The position numbers and the translations under genes were made by a program. From assembly GCF_028476545.1 (NCBI RefSeq), contig NW_026731642.1, positions 424,501-488,500 on the forward strand: a stretch of 64,000 nt of DNA, given 5' to 3'. How positions within the stretch are numbered: position 1 is the first letter of the stretch; each line of letters starts with the position of its first letter. Shown here piece after piece: positions 13,165 to 26,200 of this stretch. Below the pieces are notes generated by a model, which saw only the letters and a list, made by a program, of their open reading frames with translations, was not told the DNA's origin and made no database searches. The stretch comes from Physella acuta (taxonomy: Eukaryota > Mollusca > Gastropoda > Physidae).

Positions 13165-14636
13165 GAATTAGGCGGGTTAGCGTGTTGGTGTTATTGTATT
13201 CTTAGGTTTAGTTTTATGATCAGAAATAATGGTTAGGGTTGTGGTAGTGTTTGGATAACGGATACGGATAGCAATGACATTAACAAGCCATATTTGGTTT
13301 ACGGATAAAGTTAGCAATGACATTAACAAGCCATGTATGTATTAACTACCAGTACTTAATCTAACACCCCTTTTTAAAATAAAATTCCATTTTTTGTAAC
13401 ATTACAAGTCATGTATATACATATCTATCTAAACAATGAAGAAGAAATCTCTAACAGAATGTTTAAACACCACTAGGTGAAGGCGCGCGCCTGTCCGTCT
13501 TGCACGCGATATTAGTGAGCGAGTTGATCAGATAAAGTATGTTATTGATTTCTTTGCTGGCCTGGGTCACTCGAAGACTGCACGCGCCGTTTGACCTGTT
13601 GAGGATCTGCTATGTTCCATTAACCCTAGGTGGTCCCTTCGTGGGGTTTTCAGCGTGTGTCTGTCTTTTTGTTTTACCGTTTGTAAGCTGGGTATCGAAA
13701 AGGTTTGTACTGAGTCTCGTGGTCTAGGGCAGTCTATCAGACTGTAGCACACTGACCTTATTCCGTGTTAACTGACCAGGGGTGGCGTGGGGGTGTAAAT
13801 ATATTTAGTGTGCGGTAGTTATGTTTAATGGATAATTTAAAAAATAGATTAGTCTGTATCAGCGACTTTAATTAAAACCACGTCAGATTTCTGTCGTTTG
13901 GTGATATATTGTATCCATATGTACCCTATCTTTAATTGTAACTTGTATTTCTGTTAAAACGACGAGAAGCTAAACCTGCTCAAACGTCGTTATAACAATA
14001 CAGTAGGTCATGGATGTTTTATTTTTCTTCTATGGTTAGTATCGTTGTGAGGGTCAGAGGTTAGGTGTAAGGTGCTGGTCCTAGAAAGGGATTGCTTAAA
14101 ATACGCCGACGGCTTAAAATATAGCCGCCATTTTAAAAGACGACAAACATAATTTTATACACGTGATTTGTATTCATGATGTAAATAATGCCTTTACATC
14201 ACGCGTGTGTTAGCGAATAGCTACCGTCGTTTTTGTTGTTGCCTTGTTGCTTAACTATTGCTCTGGCAAACGCTTCGTTATTTTGTTACGTTAAATTATT
14301 TATATTAGCTGAAAGCAACAACTTGAATGATTCTAAGTTAACAATAACAACCTGTGTAGTTGTTGTAGCTCTGAGAATGTACACTAGTGACATGGAGATC
14401 CACGCTGATTTCTTATTGTATTACATGTTGAAGTAATAGTAATAGTCAACTCAATACAAATATGGCGTGCTTATATCATTGCTAACCTTATCCGTAAAAC
14501 AGATATGGCTTGCTGATGGCATTGCTAACCTTACCCGTAAACCAAACCCAAATCCTACTACAGACCTAACCCTTAATATATCTGATCATGAAACTAAACC
14601 TAAGAAAACAATGTTGCTAACAACCTATACGCCTAA
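13165..14636. mobile_element. inverted-repeat-flanked segment, possible non-autonomous DNA transposon
   Basis: Sequence at about 13165-13345 (ttcttaggtttagttttatg, gatagcaatgacattaacaa, gccatatttggtttacggat) is repeated in reverse complement at about 14455-14636. Arms are about 175 bp and, by eye, about three-quarters identical. The inner 1.1 kb has no transposase-like ORF. The left arm also holds an internal direct repeat (agcaatgacattaacaagcc twice). It could be an old non-autonomous foldback transposon; no target duplication was confirmed. Confidence 0.5.
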
Positions 14637-14639
14637 TCG

Positions 14640-15620
14640 TGAGTAGAAAAAACAAACAAGGAATACACAACAAAGCCGTAACTACCAGTTATTGCCTTAT
14701 GTGGTTTGATGCTACTATTTCGCTATCATGTACACAGCTGTTTGTTTCTCTTTGTGTAAATGTCCACATCTTTTATTGCCGTTGATAATACGATTTGTGT
14801 CTATGTGACGGCCTTGCTTGGGCCCAAGAATCAATACTTCTCCTGTTCGCTCTTATTTTGTTTATTGACCAGTGGTTGAATAACTGGCACAAAGGGATAT
14901 TTATGTCAATATAACAATCTCCCGTGTTCAACTTTTCAATGCTGGGGTGGGGGTTGGGAGGGTAGAACATGTCTGATTTCACGGTTGACTGCGTTTGGGT
15001 CTTTGTGCTCAAGTTTGGTCGTACTGTCTAGCTTGTGGGTACACGTTTTATCTGGGGTAGGGAACCTGCACATGTAGGTCATAAGCAAGACATCGGTCAC
15101 AGAACATGTACATACATATAATAATAAACTAGACATCTACAAGCCAATCTGCTCACACATATTATAAACTGCCCATTGACATGCTATTCTACACACACAT
15201 ATCATAAACTAAATATCAACAAGCCAATCTGCACACACAGGTAATAAACCAGATGATGAAATAATACGGTGTCAACATTTGCGTTTACTGTTGTATAACG
15301 ATAACATTTCTGTGTATAACGATGCTTAGGGTTAGGGTTATGATCTATCGGGTGCCAAACTTCTCCCCTAAGCGGATTGCTTAGACGGAATAAGTTAGTA
15401 ATACATAGCGTCCAATCTACAGAATCTTTACATTTTTAAGTAATTTAGTTTTTACAACAGATGACTACATTCACAACTGGAATGGAATCCACTTATTGTT
15501 TCTAGTTTAAGAGCACACGCTAGAGGTGCCCCCAACTCTAGATTTAAATTTTAAATGTGCGCTATTTATTCTTCATAGAATTTTACACCTGATATGAAGG
15601 CATAGAAAAATGGAGAAACA
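14640..15620. other. intergenic, nothing recognised
   Basis: Short repeated acaagccaatctgc/acacacat motifs at 15130-15245 and two copies of ttaggg at about 15325, too few to be a telomeric array. No supported gene. Confidence 0.4.
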
Positions 15621-15624
15621 CCTA

Positions 15625-15983
15625 AAATAAATAATTATCATTAAAAAAGTTTTAAAAAAAAGTTTTCTGATTGAACTAAAAAGTAGAAAATAAATGCTAT
15701 ACATCACAATAATGATGAAAAACGTGGGGCGCCGTGATTTTCTTACAGTTTTTAATACTGTTGACTCTCTACAAGCTCCCTAATAAAACTCAATAGTATT
15801 ATCTAATCAACAGTAATATAACTTTTACATCTTATATTAACAATTACCGATAAAAAACTTACTTCGGCGCCCCACGTTTTTCATTTTTTGTCATTATTGT
15901 GATGTATAGCCTTTATTTTCTACTTTTTAGTTCAATCAGAAAACGTGGGTTTTTTAAAACTTTTTTAATGATAATTATTTTCC
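15625..15983. mobile_element. foldback (long inverted repeat) element, older copy
   Basis: Arms of about 110-120 bp at about 15625-15732 and 15865-15983, imperfect reverse complements, around a loop of about 130 nt. Both arms carry aaaaagtagaaaataaa and a aaaaacgtgggg block next to ggcgccccacgtttttc. These are the motifs of the perfect inverted repeat at 33135-33379, so the two belong to one foldback family. Confidence 0.7.
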
Positions 15984-16419
15984 ACTTTTTAGTCTTTGTC
16001 TGTTTGTTTGCATTCAAATCTTGCTATCGATTTTATTTCTCGCATTCTCTTTTTTTTTGGGTAAACGAAGGCAACTCGTAAAAACACGTGCCATTTCCAA
16101 TCGACGTTTCTTCTGTGTTGCCGTTTCTTTCACCATTTTGCCCTCGCGTGCAAACCATTCGACCATCAACATTCTACTCCCTGATCAGTCAGATTTGCAT
16201 AGGTTTGTACACAAACACCGCGTGACCACTACTCAGCCAATCGCGTGCTCGCCAGAAGAGGGAAAGTACGGAACCTTGTTTTATCAAATTTTAATTACTA
16301 GGTTATGTCCCTTTTTTGTACAAATCAATAAGGGTCTAAAATGATCAATAAAATTTTTCCATTGATCAATTTAGTAATAATAATAATTGAATATTGTATT
16401 GTCATCGGAAACAAAGCTT

Positions 16420-16535
16420 CCCTGAAAATTTCAGCGCGCTAGCTAACTGGGAAGTGCCCGAAATTTCGATCGCAAGATTTGATTGGAAAAACAAACAAAC
16501 AAATAAATAAACAAATAAACAGACGCGAAAGCAAG
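16420..16535 (-). repeat. dispersed repeat with cttcgcg and (gttt)n
   Basis: Reverse complement reads tttcgcgtctgtttatttg, then a gttt-rich run, gatcgaaatttcgggcactt and a gaaatttt end. The same sequence of blocks is at 32275-32400 on the plus strand, and the cagcttcgcgtttatttg start recurs at 32879. At both loci it lies within 1 kb of a foldback element, so the two may be parts of one composite repeat. Confidence 0.45.
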
Positions 16536-17514
16536 TTAAAGAAAACGTGGGAAAATAATCTAAGCATCAACTGGTTACTGGACTTTTACATCACCATTCA
16601 AGGGGGCCCGCCGATAGTTTATTTCCTTATTTCGGGGTTAGGGGGGGGTGGGGTGCAACCGGGATTTGTGTTATTTATATAGAAGGGGTGATAATGGTAC
16701 AATGACGTTTGTTGTTGAACATGTAAAAACATATATATTTTACTTTAATGTGTGCAATATAAACAGGAAAATGTAATGTGTTTCTTTAAATATATAACGT
16801 GCAATACAAACCACCATTTATCTATACTTAAAATAAAAGCGTGGGTTGCTGTAATCCTAATACATAAAAGCCCATGTGCGCACTTCTCTGTCACATATAG
16901 TCCGAGGCTATTAGATGAGAATCTTCAGCAGTATGTGTAGACAATAAAGATACGAACTTTGTTTCATGTTTAAATTCATGAAATTCTCGAGTTCTATTTT
17001 TGGCACGATGGCTTCCCCCTTTATTCTTTACAGGAAAAAGTTAACGTATTTCTTTTTAAAAATGTAATTAATAATCTTTTATTTCTGCAGCTTATTTTTT
17101 TATTATTGCATGTTATTAAAATGGTATTATTTTTATTAATTAAAAATTAATTAATGTTTAACTATATCAAATCATAGCATGAAATGAACGCAACGAGTGT
17201 GGAAAAGCGCGGAAACATTTGCATTTTATACAGCAATATGTAATTAATTAAAAAACCAAACAACAACAACGTGTTTTGCCATACAAGTCACGTTTCAAAC
17301 AAGTCGGTTCGTAGAAGTGGGTGTAGATAAACGAGGAATCAAGAAAAAAAAAACGGGTACAATTAAGTTGTTCTGCGTGGATGGCTTTCGACAAAATCAC
17401 CGTACACCCAGTATACTATGTATAGTTTTTTTTTTAAATGTCTGCTTTAGAAAAATACTAAAAATCAAAGTAGATTTGATTTCGTCTGTTGACATCCAAG
17501 AAGTCCGTAGTCAC
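16536..17514. other. AT-rich intergenic stretch
   Basis: One G run near 16640 and several A/T runs. No domain-bearing ORF and no clear repeat. Confidence 0.4.
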
Positions 17515-17725
17515 GACGTTTAGACATTTTGTATCAATTAGATTCTCTCCCTTCAATATGTGTAGCAAATTCACTGAAAAGTTGTGAACAAGCGCACCAT
17601 TGCGCATCGACAGTGCTTCCGACGTTTAGACATCTTGTTCCAACTAGATTCTCTCCCATTATATGTGTAGCCTATTCACTGAATTGTTGTGTGCAAACAC
17701 ACCACTGCGCAGCGACACTGCATCC
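17515..17725. repeat. 106-bp tandem duplication
   Basis: gacgtttagacat...attctctccc...gtgtagc...cgcagcgacactgc occurs twice, at 17515-17620 and 17621-17725, with moderate divergence. It lies inside an open frame (17529-18104) that has no recognisable domain. Confidence 0.75.
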
Positions 17726-18589
17726 TAAATCGGAAATGCCCGATTTATCGGAGTTAAAAAAATATCGACTCTCGAGGTGTGTTGGTCAACAAAGAAACGA
17801 CACACCGTGGAGAAACTCCGATCATTTCCATGCTAACACAAGCGCTGTCTCCCTCCATTGTGGGGGAATGAGAGGTGGGGAATGGTTAGATCACGTGACT
17901 GATCGATCTCCGTTATCGATTATAACCTGGGCCGGCCAGTCTACTTTCAACTATTTAAAAGCCAGCTCAAATGTGTCAGGCTCGAGTTGTTCGCGTTTGA
18001 AAACGGATTTACCCTCCTGCTCGAATGTAAATAAACACGCAGTGGTCTGCCCGTGTGGTTTATCTCCCCTCGCCTTTTTTTTCCTTTATCGGGACTTCCC
18101 ATAAGCGAGACGAGGGGCAGATCGAGGTCAGAGACCGCAGCGGTTTATTTGTGTACAAACTTTCGGACTGCTAGCAACTACTGTGCTGAGCTATGAGATG
18201 GATTATTACATACTACAAGGTAAGGGTCGGACATTCGGTTCATAGCTGTGCAGTCCTTATGTAATGTGTACACTCTGGTTGTATTAGCTAGATTGTTATT
18301 AGCGAAGAATCAAGTTTATACCTGTTTTTAAAAACTTTGCAGTGTAATGTACTATGGCCTTGTTATACAACAACACATACCCTGAGCGGTGTCAGATATA
18401 TAGATCTGTATGTATACAGTGTAAGATAAAGCAAACGTTAGGAGAGGGGTGGTTGTACATAATTGGTTTTTACATGAACTGTCCTGGCCGAGACACTGAT
18501 TGAGTTGTGCTACTGTGGTTTTTTAGTGCTAGACCTGTAATCAATTGCTCTGTTACTAAATCATCAATGATGTACCACCAAATGAGTGA
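17726..18589 (+). promoter_or_regulatory. GC-richer block, possible promoter and non-coding first exon
   Basis: CpG-richer than its surroundings, with an E-box (cacgtg at about 17893), a TATA-like ctatttaaaagcc at about 17950 and a good 5' splice consensus (acaag|gtaagg) near 18220. These would suit a plus-strand transcript leading to the candidate exon at 20328, but no link can be shown. Alternative: unrelated GC-rich intergenic DNA. Confidence 0.18.
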
Positions 18590-20315
18590 CCGTACCACAC
18601 GATAACACCGTACCATCGGATGACCTACGTACCAAAAACTAACAAACTGTACCACCCGATGGCAGATTGTACCAGTAATTGATCGACTGTACAACTTTAT
18701 AATCAATTTTACTGTGCCTCCAGATGATAGACTTGCACCAAAAATCTACTCTTCGACATCTACAATTTACCACCAGATGACCGACTGTACCACCTCACTG
18801 TACCAGGAGATGACCGACTGTACCACCTCACTGTACCAGCATACGACCGACTGTACCACCTCACTGTACCAGCCTACGACCGACTGTACCACCACACTGT
18901 ACCACCAGATACCGACTGAACCAGCAGATACGACTTTACCACCTGATGACCGACTGTACCCCAACCCACCAGATGACCGATTGTACCACCATACTGTACC
19001 ACCAGATGACCGACTGAACCAGCAGATGACCGACTGTACCCCCACACTACCACCAGGTGACCGACTGTACCACCTCACTGTACCACTAGATCACCGACTG
19101 TACCACCTCACTGTACCACTAGATCACCGACTGTACCACCTCACTGTACCACTAGATCACCGACTGTACCACCTCACTGTACCACTAGATCACCGACTGT
19201 ACCACCTCACTGTACCACTAGATCACCGACTGTACCACCACACTGTACCACTAGATCACCGACTGTACCACTAGATCACCGACTGTACCACTAGATCACC
19301 GACTGTACCACTAGATCACCGACTGTACCACTAGATCACCGACTGTACCACCTCACTGTACCACTAGATCACCGACTGTACCACTAGATCACCGACTGTA
19401 CCACCTCACTGTACCACTAGATCACCGACTGTACCACATCACTGTACCACTAGATCACCGACTGTACCACTAGATCACTGACTGTACCACCTCACTGTAC
19501 CACTAGATCACCGACTGTACCACCTCACTGTACCACTAGATCACCGACTGTACCACTAGATCACCGACTGTACCACCACACTGTACCACTAGATCACCAA
19601 CTGTACCACTAGATCACCGACTGTACCACCACACTGTACCACTAGATCACCGACTGTACCACCACACTGTACCACTAGATCACCGACTGTACCACCTCAC
19701 TGTACCACTAGATCACCGACTGTACCACCTCACTGTACCACTAGATCACCGACTGTACCACCACACTGTACCACTAGATCACCGACTGTACCACCACACT
19801 GTACCACTATATCACCGACTGTACCACCACACTGTACCACTACATCACCGACTGTACCACCTCACTACCACTAGATCACCGACTGTACCACCACACTGTA
19901 CCACTAGATCACCGACTGTACCACCTCACTGTACCACTAGCTCACCGACTGTACCACCTCACTGTACCACTAGATCACCGACTGTACCACCACACTGTAC
20001 CACTAGATCACCGACTGTACCACTAGATCACCGACTGTACCACCTCACTGTACCACCTCACTGTACCACTAGATCACCGACTGTACCACTAGATCACCGA
20101 CTGTACCACCTCACTACCACTAGATCACCGACTGTACCACCACACTGTACCACTAGATCACCGACTGTACCACCTCACTGTACCACTAGATCACCGACTG
20201 TACCACCTCACTGTACCACTAGATCACCGACTGTACCACCACACTGTACCACTAGATCACCGACTGTACCACCACACTGTACCACAAGATGACCGTACCA
20301 CTATACCACTAGATC
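18590..20315. repeat. 20/33-bp minisatellite
   Basis: Tandem units built from accgactgtaccactagatc (20 bp), with or without a 13-bp cacctcactgtac insert, giving 20- and 33-bp steps. The left end (18590-18960) is diverged (atgaccgactgtaccacc) and the centre is homogenised. Open frames here are repeat products. Confidence 0.95.
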
Positions 20316-20327
20316 AACAGCACACAA

Positions 20328-20510
20328 CCCAGTCCTACCACCACCGAGCCCCTCACGACGTGTAATGAATGTTGCCGAGAGCGTAAAGAACATTTCAAAC
20401 TTGTTTAACCAACTCGGTGGTCCCTGTCGTAGCCCTAGATCACTGGACCAGGACACAGAGGATGAAGTAGAAAACCTGTCTAATGTGTCCGTTCATTCTG
20501 TCCTTTGTGT
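20328..20510 (+). CDS. candidate coding exon of an unrecognised gene
   Basis: Directly after the minisatellite and a possible acceptor (gatcaacag), one frame reads PVLPPPSPSRRV and then, from an ATG at about 20362, MNVAESVKNISNLFNQLGG, SPRSLDQDTEDEVENLSN. This has the composition of a real protein, with a short amphipathic helix and then an acidic/serine stretch, unlike the neighbouring repeat frames. A donor such as tttgt|gtgggt would end it near 20510; otherwise the frame stops at 20532. I do not recognise the protein. It could be the first coding exon of a plus-strand gene or a chance frame. No partner exon was found with confidence. Confidence 0.27.
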
Positions 20511-20589
20511 GGGTGGTCTGGCTTGTCTTTAGTTTAAACTGTCAGAGTGTGTCGGTGACTCAAGAAGTGCTTCGCTTGTTAACAAAATC

Positions 20590-20766
20590 TATGACTTAAG
20601 CGGTAAATTTTTTAACAAAGACAGTCCATGACTTCTGGGGTTAATTAACAAAACCTGTCTATGACTTCTGGGGTTAATTAGCAAAAACTGTCTATGACTT
20701 CTGGGGTTAATTAACAAAACCTGTCTATGACTTCTGGGGTTAATTAACAAAAACTGTCTATGACTC
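20590..20766. repeat. 33-bp minisatellite
   Basis: About 5 copies of a 33-bp unit, ctatgacttctggggttaat followed by taacaaaacctgt. The minus strand reads SHRQVLLINPR repeats as a by-product. Confidence 0.9.
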
Positions 20767-20769
20767 CGA

Positions 20770-21361
20770 ATGGGTGTAAACAAACATGTACACAACCGTA
20801 CTTTGCGTTTTTTCCCTCATTCATAAGTTCGTGGAAAATATGTATCTGTCAGATCTGTTGAATAGATAAGCCACCCGTATAGCCTTGTATCGACGCCTAA
20901 AGTTGACACTTGGTGTTGTTATGGAGAAAAAGGTGGATCAGATGAAAATATCAACAGCTGCCAGCTTAGTTTGCAAACAGCGTAAAGTACAAGCACGGGG
21001 ATGTACTCTAGCTGTGCCCAGTTCCCTCTGTGTGTGTGTACTACTGTCATGTCAACACTTACAACGACTAGCCACCTGACAATGAACACCCGCCAGTGGA
21101 CCAGGTGAACCATGACAGGTACAGCCTGTTGACGAGTTTTTGGCACCGTGCCCTCTCCAACGGCCCTCCGACCTGCGGGTCAAGGTCAGGTGCAGTTTTT
21201 GTTTCGTCTGGGTCCAGGCATTTCTTTCTGATATAGCCAGTGCTTCTTTCGGGTGTTGTTTTTTTCTCCGAAGGGTGTGGCGTGGAGTAGGGTACTTGAA
21301 ACTGCCGGGGAGGCGGGCAAATATTGCCGGGGAAGGGGGCGAAACTGGTAAAAGTATATAG
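20770..21361. other. unique stretch between minisatellites
   Basis: A frame at 20885-21000 (LYRRLKLTLGVVMEKKVDQ and on) ends near a donor-like cagc|gtaaag, so it could be a further exon of the hypothetical plus-strand gene. There is no homolog that I recognise and the acceptor (gtatag) is poor. Confidence 0.2.
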
Positions 21362-21450
21362 ATCTATTTTTTTGTATTTCGTTCTAGGGGGGGGGGGGGG
21401 GGGTCGGCGTTCTTTCTCCCCTCACACGAAGAGATGCCTGAAAAATATCT
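21362..21450 (-). repeat. homopolymer-bearing dispersed repeat, copy C
   Basis: tttcgttct, a G run of about 18, then cgttctttctcccctcacac and gaagagatgcctgaa. Same core and orientation as the copy at 6690-6775. Confidence 0.5.
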
Positions 21451-21504
21451 GGATATAGCTTTTAATATACAAGCACTTGGTCCAGTCAAAACACTTAAAA
21501 GCTG

Positions 21505-22275
21505 CCGTGTGGGTACCTGGGAACACGGGCTGGGTACCGCCGTGTGGGTGCTAGGAACACGGGCTGGGAACCGCCGTGTGGGTACTAGGAACACGGGCTG
21601 AGAACCGCCGTGTGGTACTAGGAACACGGGCTGGGAACCGCCGTGTGGGTTCTAGGAACACGGGCTGGGAACCGCCGTGTGGGTACTAGGAACACGGGCT
21701 GGGAACCGCCGTGTGGGTACTAGGAACACGGGCTGAGAACCGCCGTGTGGTACTGGGAACACGGGCTGAGAATCGCCGTGTGGGTACTGGGAACACGGGC
21801 TGAGAACCGCCGTGTGGGTACTGGGAACACGGGCTGGGTACCACCGTGTGGTACTGGGAACACGGGCTGGGAACCACCGTGTGGGTACTGGGAACACGGG
21901 CTGGGAACCGCCGTGTGAGTACCTGGGAACACGGGCTGAGAACCGCCGTGTGGGTACTGGGAACACGGGCTGGGTACCACCGTGTGGTACTGGGAACACG
22001 GGCTGGGAACCACCGTGTGGGTACTGGGAACACGGGCTGGGAACCGCCGTGTGAGTACCTGGGAACACGGGCTGGGTACCACCGTGTGGGTACTGGGAAC
22101 ACGGGCTGGGAACCGCCGTGTGGGTACCTGGGAACACGGGCTGGGTACCACCGTGTGGGTACTGGGAACACGGGCTGGGTACCACCGTGTGGGTACTGGG
22201 AACACGGGCTGGGTACCACCGTGTGGGTACTGGGAACACGGGCTGAGAACCGCCGTGTGGTACTGGGAACCACCG
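21505..22275. repeat. 34-bp GC-rich minisatellite
   Basis: About 22 copies of a unit with gggaacacgggctgggaacc then gccgtgtgggtact, with 1-bp length variants (33-35 bp). Because unit length is not a multiple of three and there are no stops, several frames on both strands stay open together. This shows that the ORFs here are not evidence of coding. Confidence 0.95.
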
Positions 22276-22464
22276 TGTGCTGGCACTCGATCAACCGTGT
22301 GAGCTAGGAGATGATCCAGGTGGGACGCAATCGATGCTGGGACTTTGTGTCCAGTCCGCTATGTTGGTCTTTGGGTCTGTCTTATTGTCATGGTTACAGT
22401 TATACTTAGCCTGTGTCACGTGGGTTCTATGTTTGATAGTAGGAGTGTGAGCTTTTTCGTCAGT

Positions 22465-22860
22465 ACGATGGTTGAATGGTCAAATTGTGCTTCAGTTTAT
22501 GTTTGATGGTTGAATTGTCAAACTGTGCCTCAGTTTATGTTTGATGGTTGAATGGTAAAACTGTGCTTCAGTTTATGTTTGATGGTTGAATGGTCAAACT
22601 GTGCTTCAGTTTATGTTTGATGGTTGTATGGTCAAACTGTGCCTCAGTTTATGTTTGATGGTTGAATGGTAAAACTGTGCTTCAGTTTATGTTTGATGGT
22701 TGAACTGTTAAACCTCGCTTCAGTATGATGTTTGGACTGCTAAACCTCGCTTCAATGTCAATGGTTGGACTGTTAAACCTCGCTTCAATGTCAATGGTTG
22801 GACTGTTAAACCTCGCTTCAGTATGATGGTTGGACTGCTAAACCTCGTCAGTTTTACTTT
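22465..22860. repeat. 38-bp minisatellite grading into a second unit
   Basis: First part: about 6 units of tttatgtttgatggttgaat followed by ggtcaaactgtgcttcag. From about 22700 a shorter unit (atggttggactgttaaacct plus cgcttcagt) takes over. The shared atggttg...cttcag core indicates one array with two subfamilies. Confidence 0.9.
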
Positions 22861-23214
22861 ACAACGTATCAGTTCCTGTTTGTTTTAGCAAGTTTCATTG
22901 TTAAATCACGCATCACTTTGTATGTTTGATGTTAACGTAGCACCTCGATTTTGTTTGATGGAATATATGTGGTAAAAATCAACCCTCACACTAGTTAGTC
23001 TTTGTGGGGAAATCAATGTACAATTAAAATGCCATTAATTTTATTTGACGGTAAAGTCAATGCACAGCTAAAATGTCATTATTTTTCCATTATGGTAAAG
23101 TTACACAGATGTCTGTGTAATGTGTATTTAGTTTTATGTTTTGTTGTGTCCCGATGTATCGGGGCTTGCGACGAACATTACAATGTATATCATGACGATG
23201 TTTCCAAGTGGCAA

Positions 23215-26200
23215 ACATAAAACCGATGTGCGCAAGTGTATCTTGTGGCGAACATTAGGCCGATGTGCCCAAGTGTATCTTGTGGCGAACATTAGGCCTA
23301 TGTGCGCCAGTGTATCTTGTAGCGAACATTAGACTGATTTGCCCAAGTTTATATCGTGGCGAACATTAGGCCGATGTGCCCAAATGTATCTTGTGGCGAA
23401 CATTAGGCCGATGTACCCAAGTGTAGGCCTATCTTGTGGCGAACGAACATTAGGACGTGTATTTAATGACGACGATGTGTGCAAGTGTATGTTGTGGCGA
23501 ACATTAGGACGTGTATTTAATGACGACGATGTGTGCAAGTGTATGTTGTGGCGAACATTAGGACGTGTATTTAATGACGACGAAGTGTGCAAGTGTATGT
23601 TGTGGCGAACATTAGGACGTGTATTTAATGACGACGAAGTGTGCAAGTGTATGTTGTGGCGAACATTAGGACGTGTATTTAATGACGACGAAGTGCGCAA
23701 GTGTATGTTGTGGCGAACATCAGGCCGATGTGCCCAAATGTATCTTGTGGCGAACATTAGGCCGATGTACCCAAGTGTAGGCCTATCTTGTGGCGAACGA
23801 ACATTAGGACGTGTATTTAATGACGACGATGTGCGCAAGTGTATGTTGTGGCGAGCATTAGGACGTGTATTTAATGACGACGAAGTGTGCAAGTGTATGT
23901 TGTGGCGAACATTAGGACGTGTATTTAATGACGACGAAGTGTGCAAGTGTATGTTGTGGCGAACATTAGGACGTGTATTTAATGACGACGAAGTGCGCAA
24001 GTGTATGTTGTGGCGAACATCAGGCCGATGTGCCCAAATGTATCTTGTGGCGAACATTAGGCCGATGTACCCAAGTGTAGGCCTATCTTGTGGCGAACGA
24101 ACATTAGGACGTGTATTTAATGACGACGATGTGTGCAAGTGTATGTTGTGGCGAACATTAGGACGTGTATTTAATGACGACGAAGTGTGCAAGTGTATGT
24201 TGTGGCAAACATTAGGACGTGTATTTAATGACGACGAAGTGTGCAAGTGTATGTTGTGGCGAACATTAGGACGTGTATTTAATGACGACGAAGTGTGCAA
24301 GTGTATGTTGTGGCGAACATTAGGACGTGTATTTAATGACGACGAAGTGCGCAAGTGTATGTTGTGGCGAGCATTAGGACGTGTATTTAATGACGACGAA
24401 GTGTGCAAGTGTATGTTGTGGCGAACATTAGGACGTGTATTTAATGACGACGAAGTGTGCAAGTGTATGTTGTGGCGAACATTAGGACGTGTATTTAATG
24501 ACGACGAAGTGTGCAAGTGTATGTTGTGGCGAACATTAGGACGTGTATTTAATGACGACGAAGTGTGCAAGTGTATGTTGTGGCGAACATTAGGACGTGT
24601 ATTTAATGATGACGAAGTGTGCAAGTGTATGTTGTGGCGAACATTAGGACGTGTATTTAATGACGACGAAGTGCGCAAGTGTATGTTGTGGCGAGCATTA
24701 GGACGTGTATTTAATGACGGCGAAGTGTGCAAGTGTATGTTGTGGTGAACATTAGGACGTGTATTTAATGACGACGATGTGCGCAAGTGTATGTTGTGGC
24801 GAGCATTAGGACGTGTATTTAATGACGACGAAGTGTGCAAGTGTATGTTGTGGCGAACATTAGGACGTGTATTTAATGACGACGGAGTGTGCAAGTGTAT
24901 GTTGTGGCGAACATTAGGACGTGTATTTAATGACGACGAAGTGTGCAAGTGTATGTTGTGGCGAACATTAGGACGTGTATTTAATGACGACGATGTGTGC
25001 AAGTGTATGTTGTGGCGAACATTAGGACGTGTATTTAATGACGACGAAGTGTGCAAGTGTATGTTGTGGCGAACATTAGGACGTGTATTTAATGACGACG
25101 AAGTGTGCAAGTGTATGTTGTGGCGAACATTAGGACGTGTATTTAATGACGACGAAGTGTGCAAGTGTATGTTGTGGCGAACATTAGGACGTGTATTTAA
25201 TGATGACGAAGTGTGCAAGTGTATGTTGTGGCGAACATTAGGACGTGTATTTAATGACGACGAAGTGCGCAAGTGTATGTTGTGGCGAGCATTAGGACGT
25301 GTATTTAATGACGGCGAAGTGTGCAAGTGTATGTTGTGGTGAACATTAGGACGTGTATTTAATGACGACGAAGTGCGCAAGTGTATGTTGTGGCGAACAT
25401 CAGGCCGATGTGCCCAAATGTATCTTGTGGCGAACATTAGGCCGATGTACCCAAGTGTAGGCCTATCTTGTGGCGAACGAACATTAGGACGTGTATTTAA
25501 TGACGACGATGTGTGCAAGTGTATGTTGTGGCGAGCATTAGGACGTGTATTTAATGACGACGAAGTGTGCAAGTGTATGTTGTGGCGAACATTAGGACGT
25601 GTATTTAATGACGACGAAGTGCGCAAGTGTATGTTGTGGCGAACATCAGGCCGATGTGCCCAAATGTATCTTGTGGCGAACATTAGGCCGATGTACCCAA
25701 GTGTAGGCCTATCTTGTGGCGAACGAACATTAGGACGTGTATTTAATGACGACGATGTGTGCAAGTGTATGTTGTGGCGAACATTAGGACGTGTATTTAA
25801 TGACGACGATGTGTGCAAGTGTATGTTGTGGCGAACATTAGGACGTGTATTTAATGACGACAAAGTGTGCAAGTGTATGTTGTGGCGAACATTAGGACGT
25901 GTATTTAATGACGACGAAGTGTGCAAGTGTATGTTGTGGCGAACATTAGGACGTGTATTTAATGACGACGATGTGTGCAAGTGTATGTTGTGGCGAACAT
26001 TAGGACGTGTATTTAATGACGACGAAGTGTGCAAGTGTATGTTGTGGCGAACATTAGGACGTGTATTTAATGACGACGAAGTGTGCAAGTGTATGTTGTG
26101 GCGAACATTAGTACGTGTATTTAATGACGACGAAGTGTGCAAGTGTAGGTTGTGGCGAACATTAGGACGTGTATTTAATGACGACGAAGTGTGCAAGTGT

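Noticed and set aside
15320-15342. Telomeric repeat (ttaggg)
   Set aside because: Only two copies; chance or simple sequence.
17529-18104. 191-codon frame as a gene
   Set aside because: No domain. The first part is a 106-bp tandem duplication and the rest is GC-rich DNA with promoter-like motifs.
18194-18220. atgagatggattattacat...acaag|gtaagg as SPPL3 exon 1
   Set aside because: The phase does not join to the exon at 57707 in the SPPL3 frame, and the exon at 42278-42315 fits both phase and sequence.
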